From: JBLHHI01 sp047614125 | Lineage (GTDB): Bacteria > Bacteroidota > Bacteroidia > NS11-12g > UBA9320 | Assembly (NCBI GenBank): GCA_047614125.1 | Contig: JBLHHI010000054.1 | Coordinates: forward strand, 1 to 22,575 | Reading direction: 5' to 3' | DNA length: 22,575 bases | Shown: in pieces, positions 1-6,463 of the stretch | Layout of the letters: each line of letters starts with the position of its first letter | Numbering within the stretch: the first letter of the stretch is position 1 | Notes under the pieces: generated by a model | Told to the model about the DNA's origin: nothing | Seen by the model: only the letters and a program-made list of their open reading frames with translations | The model's database searches: none | Made by a program: the position numbers and the translations under genes

Positions 1-482
1 AAAAACCGCCCCTTGAGGTATTTTTTATAAGTTTCAAAAGGAACATTATAAGAATCAACTAATCGCTCATCCAGATCAAAATGTCCAAGCTGTTCTCGAA
101 GTTTATCCGCAATAATCAAACTGATTTCATCTTGAACAGCGAATACATTATTGAGATCTCGATCGAAGGTTTCCGACCAAAAATGAAAATCACTCTCTAC
201 CTCAATTAATTGTGCCGTAATTCTAGCTGATTTTTTAGACAGTCGTATACTTCCTTCTAAAATTATGGAAACGTTTAGTTGCTTACCTATTTCTGAAATA
301 GTGCTATTCGTTCCTTTAAAAGAGAATGACGATGTTCTTGAAGTTACTTTGAGATCTTGAATTTTTGCAAGCGCATTAATAATTTCTTCCGTAATTCCAT
401 CTGAAAAGTATTCAACTTCATTACTGGAACTCATGTTCACAAATGGAAGTACTGCAATTGATTTATTTAATTCTGAATTCAC
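1..482 (-). CDS. FlgO/TolB-like domain protein, probably TPR-containing (C-terminal part off the left edge)
   Basis: The minus strand is open from a GTG at 480-482 to the window edge, about 160 codons. The protein begins almost directly with SIAVLPFVNMSS, followed by EYFSDGITEEIINAL, KVTSRTSSFSFKG, IGKQLNV, ILEGSIR, RITAQLIEVESDFHFWSETFDR and FAVQDEISLIIADKL. This is the FlgO/TolB-N-like module that in Bacteroidota normally follows a cyclase or DNA-binding domain and precedes TPR repeats; here no such N-terminal domain is present. A TAG stop abuts the GTG in frame, with a TAA three codons earlier, so the start cannot lie further upstream. A good promoter at 503-531 gives a leader of only about 15 nt, supporting GTG as a real start. 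Its job is probably a sensory or scaffold role, but this is not provable here. The TPR part is inferred from the family because the 3' end is missing. Confidence 0.75.
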   Translation of the reverse strand, partial: MNSELNKSIAVLPFVNMSSSNEVEYFSDGITEEIINALAKIQDLKVTSRTSSFSFKGTNSTISEIGKQLNVSIILEGSIRLSKKSARITAQLIEVESDFHFWSETFDRDLNNVFAVQDEISLIIADKLREQLGHFDLDERLVDSYNVPFETYKKYLKGRF

Positions 483-502
483 CTAGGGAAATTAGTCAAT
501 AA

Positions 503-531
503 CAAAGGTAAGATTGTCTTTGGGCATGCAA
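503..531 (-). promoter_or_regulatory. Bacteroidota-type promoter of the FlgO-like gene
   Basis: On the minus strand a TTG (-33; complement at 529-531) is followed after 18 nt by TACCTTTG (-7; complement at 503-510). This is a perfect match to the TAnnTTTG consensus described for Bacteroides and Flavobacterium. It lies 20 nt upstream of the GTG at 482. Confidence 0.6.
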
Positions 532-590
532 TTCATTTTCAAAGCTTCCTTATTGTGGGGTCGTCTAATCTTCATTGTGCAGAACGGTCG

Positions 591-636
591 GTGTATGGTG
601 TTGTAGCATCCCTTTAGGGTGCTATGCACTATACAC
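591..636 (+). other. Stem-loop in the 5' exon of the group II intron
   Basis: GTGTAT at 591-596 pairs with ATACAC at 631-636. The stem continues inward with few mismatches (GTG/CAC, TAGCA/TGCTA, CCC/GGG) to a TTTA loop at 613-616. It ends 5 nt before the intron start, separated by ATTGT. Group IIC introns recognise a terminator or attC stem-loop placed exactly like this, so it is most likely the target-site hairpin. There is no T-run after it, although the intron would have separated one. Confidence 0.65.
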
Positions 637-857
637 ATTGTGTGTGCCTTGAATGGCAAATATACCTAGAAATAGGAAAAGCTAGGGAGTGAAAGTCTCC
701 TATGTGCCTGGATTAAAGCCGGGAAGCATTAGTAAGTCGCAAGCTGGTTTATCGTGAGGTATGCAGTGAAGTAAGCGAGACTACAAAGGTCGGTACTGAG
801 GAACACGAACCTAATATGAGGCTATAAGGTCGGGTAAGTAAGCACAGGGCGTTGCGA

Positions 858-897
858 ATAAAAGATGTCCGGTGGACATCTTTAGCAACGAGCCAGA
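858..897 (+). repeat. Intron-internal hairpin repeat, copy A
   Basis: AAGATGTCC-GGT-GGACATCTT is self-complementary and is followed by TAGCAACGAGCCAG. The outer bases GTTGC (851-855) and CAAC (886-889) extend the stem. A near-identical copy lies about 187 bp downstream (1046-1085). Confidence 0.7.
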
Positions 898-1045
898 CAA
901 TGGGGTAGGCCGACGCCCAAAGTTAAAAAGACCGAAGGAGTAGATTAGGCAGGGATTGACTGAATTGCGCAGCACTCACGAATACCTTTAAAAACTAAAG
1001 TCATTATGAGTAAAGCTATTTGCCTTACCAAGAGGGCAGAGCGTA

Positions 1046-1085
1046 AAGAAAATGTCCGGTGGACATTTTTAGCGATGAGCCAGCT
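1046..1085 (+). repeat. Intron-internal hairpin repeat, copy B
   Basis: AAAATGTCC-GGT-GGACATTTT is followed by TAGCGATGAGCCAG. It matches copy A at 858-897 except for a few positions, some of them compensatory in the stem (GATG..CATC against AATG..CATT). This suggests that both hairpins are maintained as RNA structure. Confidence 0.7.
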
Positions 1086-1289
1086 TGAAGGGCCGGCTCT
1101 CAGACCACGAGTTGGTATAGGAGAGAAGTCAGCAGAAGTCATAGTAGTTGTATAGCTGATATACGATGAAGGACAGAACATTAATCTGGTTTCAAATGAG
1201 CTAGGGAGTGTAGGCACGCTAAGGACAATATTCTAGTGCATACATAGCCCAAGCATAGGCGAAACCGCAAAACGAGGAGAGCATCAGTA

Positions 1290-2558
1290 ATGATAGCAGA
1301 ACTAACAAGTAAAAGGAATCTAAACTTAGCGTATAAGCAAGTGTACCGCAACAAAGGAGTAGGCGGAGTGGACGAGATGGGCGTAGCCCAGCTCAAAGCT
1401 CACCTGCAAACCAATGGAGTAAAGTACATAGAGCAAATACGTGTTGGAGATTATCAGCCAAGCCCAATTTTAGGTATTGAAATACCCAAGAGTAACGGTA
1501 AAACGAGGTTACTCGGCATACCAACAGTTACAGACAGGGTATTTCAACAGGCAATGCATCAAGTATTGCAACCTATTTTTGAGCCAGATTTCCAACAGTA
1601 TAGTTATGGATTTCGCCCAAACCGCAACGCCCAACAAGCCGTAGCACAGAGCCTAAGTAATATCAATTCAGGCTACCAACACATCGTAGATATTGACTTA
1701 AAGTCATTCTTCGATGAGGTAGAACATTATGTTTTACTGGATCTGATATACAAAAAGGTAAAGTGTAAAGCGACCTTGAAGCTACTGCGGAAATTTCTTA
1801 GAGTGCCGATACAAATCAACGGCAAGTTGTACAAACGAAGAAAAGGAGTGCCGCAAGGCTCACCTTTAAGTCCATTATTATCCAATATCCTGCTCAATGA
1901 GTTAGATAAAGAGTTGGAGAAGCGTGGACATAAGTATGTGCGATATGCAGACGATTTTAGTATTTATGTACGAAGTTCAAAGTCAGCAAAACGAGTAGGT
2001 AACAGTATTTACACGTTTTTGCGAGACAAACTCCACTTAGCAATAAACAGAGAGAAAAGCGGACTACGAAAACCTGTAAACTTCAATCTACTAGGGTTCG
2101 GTTTTGTGCCAACCTACAAGAAAGGAGAGAAGGGGAAGTATCAATTGGTGGTAAAGCAGTCTAAATGGGAAGAACTGAAAGCAAAGCTAAAAGCTATCAC
2201 CCGAAAGACGATACCAGCAAGTTTTGATGAACGTATTCACCGAATAAATCTGTTAATACGAGGATGGATAAATTACTTCAAAAAGGCATCTATACATCAA
2301 AAGCTAAAGAAGCTGGATGAATTGCTAAGAAATCGATTAAGGTACTGTATTTGGACAGACTGGAAGAAGCCCGACCGAAAGAGGAAAAACCTCATACGTC
2401 TGGGAATAAACCAAGGTCAAGCCTATGCGTGGAGCAGAACAAGAATGGGAGGATGGGCTACCGCCCAAAGCCCTATCTTAATCACCACCATAACCAAAGA
2501 CAGACTTAAAAAGAGAGGGTATATTAGTATGCTAGAATACTTCCTCCAAGTGAAGTAG
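1290..2558 (+). CDS. ltrA: Group II intron-encoded reverse transcriptase/maturase
   Basis: This 422-residue protein reverse-transcribes and assists splicing of its host intron. RT motifs in order: GVGGVDE (about 23-29), the RT2 region NGKTRLLGIPTVTDRVFQQA (about 69-88), YGFRPNRN (106-113), DIDLKSFFDEV (134-144, first catalytic Asp), GVPQGSPLSPLLSN (186-199) and YADD (219-222). The thumb/X domain follows with GWINYF. The C-terminal segment has the WTDWKKPDRKRKNLIRLGI and WSRTRMGGWATAQSP motifs typical of compact maturases. No HNH endonuclease follows, as in classes C to F. The ATG is preceded by AGGAGA at 1275-1280 (9-nt spacing), a strong Shine-Dalgarno that is unusual for Bacteroidota genes and fits a mobile gene. 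All catalytic residues are intact. Confidence 0.95.
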   Translation: MIAELTSKRNLNLAYKQVYRNKGVGGVDEMGVAQLKAHLQTNGVKYIEQIRVGDYQPSPILGIEIPKSNGKTRLLGIPTVTDRVFQQAMHQVLQPIFEPDFQQYSYGFRPNRNAQQAVAQSLSNINSGYQHIVDIDLKSFFDEVEHYVLLDLIYKKVKCKATLKLLRKFLRVPIQINGKLYKRRKGVPQGSPLSPLLSNILLNELDKELEKRGHKYVRYADDFSIYVRSSKSAKRVGNSIYTFLRDKLHLAINREKSGLRKPVNFNLLGFGFVPTYKKGEKGKYQLVVKQSKWEELKAKLKAITRKTIPASFDERIHRINLLIRGWINYFKKASIHQKLKKLDELLRNRLRYCIWTDWKKPDRKRKNLIRLGINQGQAYAWSRTRMGGWATAQSPILITTITKDRLKKRGYISMLEYFLQVK

Positions 2559-2567
2559 GATTAATGA

Positions 2568-2645
2568 ACCGCCGTATACGAGACCCGTACGTACGGTGGT
2601 GTGAGAGGCCCTCCCTGCTTTAATTAGCGGGGCGGTCTACTCGAT
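2568..2645 (+). ncRNA. Intron domains V and VI
   Basis: Domain V: ACCGCCGTA (2568-2576) pairs with TACGGTGGT (2592-2600). The pairing is interrupted by a 2-nt CG bulge on the 3' strand, then TACG pairs with CGTA around a short loop, which is the classic domain V layout. Domain VI: AGGCC pairs with GGTCT as the outer stem and TGCT with AGCG as the inner stem around TTAATT. The probable branch-point A is at about 2639, 6-7 nt from the proposed 3' splice site. Confidence 0.8.
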
Positions 2646-2952
2646 TAGAGCGGGCGCATCGCTCTGCGACAATGGAGCAGACTTGGCGACAAATATTTTT
2701 TCTCACGGCGCTAAACTCGACGATAAAATCCGTGTCCGGATTAAACGCTGCCAGCCCGCCTTAAGTTGGGCCGCGAGTACTTGGTTCCGCGCCCGGATTC
2801 GCCTGCAAACTGCGAGCACAGCTTCAGCAAAAAGGGCTGGCCTTTGGTTGGCCGCTGAGAACATTGCGACAAAGCGCCGGAAAAATATTTGTTGTTTTAG
2901 AAGCAAACTTCCTCAACAGCAGCTTGCTCTTTCTGCGTAAGCTCTAACATTA
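2646..2952. repeat. GC-rich imperfect palindromic element (MITE-like or recombination-site-like), split by the intron at its left end
   Basis: The left end TAGAGC, restored to TGTTAGAGC when the intron is removed, is inverted at the right end (GCTCTAACA, 2942-2950). Nested inside are ACAAATATTTTTT..CGGCGCT at about 2692-2714 and its inverted partner AGCGCCGGAAAAATATTTGT (about 2873-2892), then GCCAGCCC against GGGCTGGC (about 2749 and 2836). Base composition is much more GC-rich than the flanks. A plus-strand 85-codon open frame (2683-2940) spans it, but its composition looks like chance in a GC-rich palindrome, so no gene is called. Confidence 0.55.
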
Positions 2953-2953
2953 G

Positions 2954-3016
2954 TATATACCCAATAGTATGGTCCTATTGCGTTTATATTCCTTATATAC
3001 ACAACCAATGTGGTCT
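2954..3016. repeat. Imperfect direct repeats beside the recombinase remnant
   Basis: TATATAC followed by CCAATAGTATGGTC (2954-2974) is echoed 40 bp later by TATATAC followed by ACAACCAATGTGGTC (2994-3015). The first copy also contains the dyad CAATAG/CTATTG (2962-2980) and the second AACCAAT/ATTGGTT. Such repeats can be recombinase-binding sites, but this is only suggestive. Confidence 0.35.
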
Positions 3017-3092
3017 TTAGAATTATTGGTTATTCGGTAGATAAATGACATCTTCATTTTTTTGAATGGGCTTTCCCAAAAATACGCTAAGC

Positions 3093-3305
3093 TCACAACA
3101 AATTCAATGGAATCTTTATGATTTTGTTGGAAATATTAAGTACCCGCGTATAAAAATCCGTCGTTTTACTGCTGCTGTGGCCAAGAGCACTTTGTGTAAA
3201 TCGCTGATTTACAACTGCTTGCATTAAGTGAATTGCAAAGCTATGCCTTAATGAATACGTCGTAGCCCAAGCGTCACAGCCGCTGTCTTTTGATCCAACA
3301 AAGCC
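3093..3305 (-). pseudogene. Tyrosine recombinase/integrase, C-terminal remnant
   Basis: The minus strand, read from 3305 to a TGA at 3093-3095, gives about 70 residues. They contain TTYSLRHSFAIHLM, ALGHSSSKTTDFYTRV and a terminal IKIPLNLL. These are the box II region (Arg in LRHSF), the LGHSSSKTT motif and the nucleophile Tyr region of XerC/D- and IntI-like recombinases, ending at the family's usual C-terminus. A TAA immediately upstream (3306-3308) and the absence of the catalytic N-terminal half show it is a remnant of a protein of roughly 300-400 residues. The usual HxLRH histidine is replaced by Tyr (YSLRH), another sign of decay. It reads towards the palindromic element and the intron. 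Confidence 0.75.
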
Positions 3306-3326
3306 TTAGTTGTTGTATGCAGTTTT

Positions 3327-3905
3327 TTATTTCGGTTTAGGAAACCTTGCTTCTGGGGTAAGCTGTTTCAAGTAAAGTGCGTCTTTATAATCTATTAATT
3401 CTTTTCTAATTGCAAAAGATGATTTTGATTCAATCTTCAAAGCGTAATCCATAACAGGTAAAACAACCTTTATAATTTGGTCATTTATTCCATTTAAAAT
3501 TTGCGCTAATTGTTCTTCATTATTATAAAACCATTCTTGAGAGTTTAAATAATCATCAATTTCTTTTGTTTGTTCTTGTGAAAAGTTAAGTAATAGTTCA
3601 CTTTTTACAGTCCAGTCAAGTTCTTCTTTGTAAAAAGGGGAATAATAATCAGGAAACGTATTATTTGTTATTCGGTAGATTTTAAACGATTCAATTATGT
3701 AGTCATTTATTTTTGCGCCAAAAACAAACAATAGTTGTTGTAAAGTATTCCTTCTATTTTGTCTACTTCTTGTAATTGAAATAGTAAAAGTGTTTTTGTT
3801 CTTTTCAAGAATGAAGTTTGAACCTTTTTTTCTAAAACCTAAAGAAGTCAAAGTTGGTTTGATAATTCCTGATAAATGTTTCTGATAATTGAATTGGTCT
3901 GGCAT
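3327..3905 (-). CDS. DUF4304-like protein
   Basis: A 192-residue soluble protein with no signal peptide or membrane segment. The N-terminal part (LTSLGFRKKGSNF, then a FTISITRSRQNR-type strand and LLFVFGAKIND) resembles DUF4304 proteins, which share a GFKKKGNTF-like start and an N-x-Q-x-S-type strand. The rest is charged and helical. The function of the family is unknown; it occurs mostly in accessory DNA. Lys- and Asn-rich, AT-rich composition matches the adjacent lipoprotein gene and differs from the core genes to the right. It stands alone between the recombinase remnant and a 44-nt hairpin. The family assignment is from memory of the motif only. Confidence 0.65.
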   Translation of the reverse strand: MPDQFNYQKHLSGIIKPTLTSLGFRKKGSNFILEKNKNTFTISITRSRQNRRNTLQQLLFVFGAKINDYIIESFKIYRITNNTFPDYYSPFYKEELDWTVKSELLLNFSQEQTKEIDDYLNSQEWFYNNEEQLAQILNGINDQIIKVVLPVMDYALKIESKSSFAIRKELIDYKDALYLKQLTPEARFPKPK

Positions 3906-3939
3906 TAAGAACTAAATTAGATGAATTGCATATGGTAAT

Positions 3940-3983
3940 GCTAGAAACCGTTGCATCGTGTCAGCGAGGCTATGGTTTTTAGC
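3940..3983. other. 44-nt interrupted hairpin between the two cargo genes
   Basis: GCTAGAAACC (3940-3949) pairs with GGTTTTTAGC (3974-3983) with one mismatch. After a symmetric unpaired step (3 nt each side), TCG/CGA and GC/GC form an inner stem around a 6-nt loop. The outer-stem, spacer, inner-stem layout resembles a folded attC site, but the core sequences do not match RYYYAAC/GTTRRRY. Without a T-run it is a poor intrinsic terminator. Confidence 0.45.
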
Positions 3984-3988
3984 CAATA

Positions 3989-4441
3989 TTAATCTTTGTT
4001 TTCTTTTCTTCTTTTAATAAAATTGTTAGCGTAGACTGAATCCTTTTCGCGAGTCCAATTTTTTATTTCTAATTCAGGGTCAAAACGAGACCAACGCTCT
4101 ATTCCGTTTCCATAGTGTTCCAGAATCATGGAGTCCGAGTCAATTTTTATAATTTTATAACTTCTTCTTATACGGCCATGATCAGAAAGCCAAAAAAAAC
4201 TATCATTTACAACTTTATAAGGAACGGGTAGAACTGGCCCAACATCATTATAATCCCCATAATCTACGTAATAGTAAAGAGAATCAGAAATTTGAAGCTC
4301 ATTATACGATAAATCTGGGCCTTTATTGCATCGCCAGTGGCCTTCTATTTGTTCTAAATCTATTGACTTTTTAGACACTGGTTTGGTAGCATTATTAATA
4401 CAAGATGTTAAAAGACAGAGAACAATGAGTCTAAGTTTCAT
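3989..4441 (-). CDS. Small lipoprotein of unknown function
   Basis: A 150-residue protein starting MKLRLIVLCLLTSC, a short type II signal peptide with a lipobox LLTSC and lipidation Cys14. A polar linker (residues 15-28) leads to a compact domain that starts IEGHWRC and continues with alternating strands (LQISDSLYYYVDYGDY, FFWLSDHGRI, MILEHYG). This pattern is like small lipocalin-like 'does it work out to WxC' lipoproteins that measure an 8-stranded barrel. The C-terminus is basic (KRRKENKD). It is not recognised beyond that. It is 45 bp from the SDR gene stop and on the same strand, but its composition groups it with the accessory cargo. Confidence 0.75.
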   Translation of the reverse strand: MKLRLIVLCLLTSCINNATKPVSKKSIDLEQIEGHWRCNKGPDLSYNELQISDSLYYYVDYGDYNDVGPVLPVPYKVVNDSFFWLSDHGRIRRSYKIIKIDSDSMILEHYGNGIERWSRFDPELEIKNWTREKDSVYANNFIKRRKENKD

Positions 4442-4486
4442 TTTTTAATTAAAGCTAACCATTGTAAAGTATTAAAAATCTACCAA

Positions 4487-5191
4487 TTACCCTTTCTTCG
4501 AAGGTCCTTTGGGTTGCAAGGGTCGAACCTCAACATTTACTTGATGAAAGTTTTTAGGCGTTTGGATGGAATAGACAATCATATTGGCCACATCACTGGG
4601 TTGCAACATGTAGTCGTGGGTTTCGATGGGTGAATTTTCGAAAAAGTTGGTCTTGGTAGATCCAGGATAAATGCAGGTAACTTTCACTCCAAAATCTCGC
4701 AGTTCTTTGTACATCGACTCCGAAATGCCTTTTACGGCAAACTTCGTTCCGCAATACGCAGAAACTTGCGGATAGCCTTCTATTCCTGCTGTTGACGCAA
4801 TGTTTATAACATGGCCCAACTCTTTTACTTTCATCCTTGGAAGGGCAAGCTTACACGTATAGAAAATTGAATTTACATTGGTTTCATACATCTCATGCCA
4901 TTGGTTTAAAGTAACATCCTCTATAAATCCAAAATACCCAAGTCCGGCATTGTTTACCAAAACATCAATTCCAACGGGTGCCAACTCATGGATCTGATCG
5001 AAGGCCGCAGATACGGATTCAAAGCTTCGAACATTGGTTGAGATGAAGGTGAAATTCTTGTGTTTAAAAGGTGGTTCTGATCGAGATAATCCAACCACGT
5101 TGGCCCCTAGTTCACAGAGTTGCTTGCAAATTTCCAAGCCAATTCCCCTACTGCTGCCGGTTACTACGCACCACTTATTTTTTACATCCAT
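4487..5191 (-). CDS. Short-chain dehydrogenase/reductase (SDR)
   Basis: A classical SDR of 234 residues from ATG at 5191 (a TTG at 5200 would add three residues). The Rossmann motif TGSSRGIG lies near the N-terminus, followed by NNAG (structural) and the catalytic Ser (IASTAG) and YCGTK (Tyr/Lys), then a conserved YPG. The cofactor is probably NADP(H), judged from the SR after the second strand (VVGLSRSEPP). The substrate cannot be told. It is the last gene of a run of closely spaced minus-strand genes (14-nt gap to the outer-membrane protein gene upstream). The start is chosen at the internal ATG because no ribosome site supports the TTG. Confidence 0.92.
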   Translation of the reverse strand: MDVKNKWCVVTGSSRGIGLEICKQLCELGANVVGLSRSEPPFKHKNFTFISTNVRSFESVSAAFDQIHELAPVGIDVLVNNAGLGYFGFIEDVTLNQWHEMYETNVNSIFYTCKLALPRMKVKELGHVINIASTAGIEGYPQVSAYCGTKFAVKGISESMYKELRDFGVKVTCIYPGSTKTNFFENSPIETHDYMLQPSDVANMIVYSIQTPKNFHQVNVEVRPLQPKGPSKKG

Positions 5192-5205
5192 CTTATTCAA
5201 TTTTT

Positions 5206-6444
5206 CTACTTCTTATACATTGCAAAACCAGCCTTAATACCAATCATGGTATGAATTCCAGTGGCGTCCTCGGGCAGCGCGTATTTAACAAAAAGATTTT
5301 CTTTCGAGATGGTGAAGGCGTTTTTAATATAAACGTCGATTAAGAGTGCTTCTTCAAAATACGTTGTTAAACCCATCGAATACGAGAGGTTTACGGGAAG
5401 GTAATGCTCTTTCCAAGAGCGGGTTACTAAGCCGTTTTCGGAGTTCGAGAATTCTGCCTCTTCATAGATTATTCCGGCACCCACGCCAAAATAAACGCCC
5501 CTTTTTTGCATGTTGCTAAAAGGATAGTTTCTTCGCTCAATTCCCGCTCCAAAACCAGTGTATGTATCGGCACTCCCAACTTGAAGGGTAGATCGCTTGT
5601 TAGATCGGAACATGCCATGAAGCTTCCAAAGATTGTTGCCCTTATTTGCAAACAATACATCTACTTGCACCCCACTTCTAAAAAGTGCATTAAAGTCGAG
5701 GAGCATAGCATACGAGAGATTTAGCGTGGTAGGTTCTGCCTTTCTAACAGTTCGAGATTTATCGAAATATTGACCAATTCCAAATGAAGCTCCAGCGGTA
5801 AAATAGGGTTGATCGAACTGACCAATGGAAAAAACATGACTGTATTTTCTTGGTTCACCGGTGAGCGTATTGTTGTATCCAAGCCCAACATAGGCGTCGA
5901 TTACTCCTCGATTAAACAGCGTCCATTCTCTTCCTACCGCCAATCCAAATCGATGATAGCTGAAATTATTCCACTGCGATTTCATGATGAAAAAATCGCC
6001 TAATTGCGTGTAAAATAGTTCGGAGCCTCTTCCGTTTTCGGCAAAAACCATGGCATAATATCCATGGAAGGGCTTTGAATAACGCACGAAGTAATTCTTC
6101 ATCTTAATGCCAAAATTGGCATCGGTCACATATCCAGGTATGAGGTTGATACCCAATTGGTTGTCTTGATCAATATTGTAAAAATTGGTGTATCTAGTTG
6201 AAATGTGGGAAGTGTAAATGGCCAGCGAAAAATGATCTTTAACGGAAAATTCTGCCTCTATTTTTAAGCCTCCACGCGTAATGTTTGCCGGAGAATTAAA
6301 CACAACTACATCAAAGGGTTGTTGTTGAAGTCTTTGTTGCCCTGCACACGAAAACGAAACAAATAGCACCAAAAAGCTGTAAAGGAAGAGTCTTGGTTCG
6401 AACAGAGAATAAAGTTTTCGATGCTTGGGTTTAATTTGGTTCAT
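5206..6444 (-). CDS. Outer-membrane beta-barrel protein, unknown function
   Basis: 412 residues. The N-terminus is basic, followed by a hydrophobic signal sequence ending LVLFVSFSCAGQ, so either signal peptidase I after the Cys-Ala region or a weak SPII site at Cys33. The rest is a chain of alternating amphipathic strands rich in aromatic residues (for example HRFGLAVGREW, DAYVGLGYNN, YFTAGASFGIGQ, FTGFGAGIERR), ending with GIKAGFAMYKK. This fits a beta barrel with a charged C-terminal end. No known family is recognised. It lies 19 bp after the L,D-transpeptidase gene and directly before the SDR, consistent with one transcript. Confidence 0.75.
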   Translation of the reverse strand: MNQIKPKHRKLYSLFEPRLFLYSFLVLFVSFSCAGQQRLQQQPFDVVVFNSPANITRGGLKIEAEFSVKDHFSLAIYTSHISTRYTNFYNIDQDNQLGINLIPGYVTDANFGIKMKNYFVRYSKPFHGYYAMVFAENGRGSELFYTQLGDFFIMKSQWNNFSYHRFGLAVGREWTLFNRGVIDAYVGLGYNNTLTGEPRKYSHVFSIGQFDQPYFTAGASFGIGQYFDKSRTVRKAEPTTLNLSYAMLLDFNALFRSGVQVDVLFANKGNNLWKLHGMFRSNKRSTLQVGSADTYTGFGAGIERRNYPFSNMQKRGVYFGVGAGIIYEEAEFSNSENGLVTRSWKEHYLPVNLSYSMGLTTYFEEALLIDVYIKNAFTISKENLFVKYALPEDATGIHTMIGIKAGFAMYKK

Positions 6445-6463
6445 GGTTCCAAAGTTCGCATTT

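Larger units (their letters stand above)
642..2645 (+). mobile_element. Group II intron, probably class IIC, En-minus, apparently complete
   Basis: The 5' end matches GUGYG (GTGTGCC at 642, immediately forming a TGCC/GGCA helix). About 40 nt later comes the typical GGGAGTGAAAGTCTCC motif. A structured RNA of roughly 650 nt precedes the RT/maturase ORF (1290-2558). Domain V is at 2568-2600 and domain VI at about 2605-2640, with the 3' end near 2645 (..CGAT). Domain V carries a CGC rather than AGC triad. Together with the upstream hairpin and the absence of an endonuclease domain, this points to class IIC. The 5' boundary is ambiguous by 2 nt (640 or 642); 642 is preferred because excision then restores TGTTAGAGC, the partner of an inverted copy at 2942-2950. 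The element lies opposite in direction to the neighbouring cargo genes. No frameshift is seen, so it may be active. Confidence 0.85.

Noticed and set aside
563..651. attC site in the 5' exon of the intron (GTCTAAT ... GTTAGAG)
   Set aside because: Core boxes only loosely match RYYYAAC/GTTRRRY, and the two arms around the hairpin are strongly asymmetric. Kept only as a possibility within the intron-target finding.
2683..2940. An 85-codon plus-strand frame in the GC-rich segment
   Set aside because: It coincides with the palindromic element, and a minus-strand frame of similar length also exists there. The protein has no recognisable domain, no ribosome site, and Ala/Arg-rich composition expected of any frame in GC-rich DNA.
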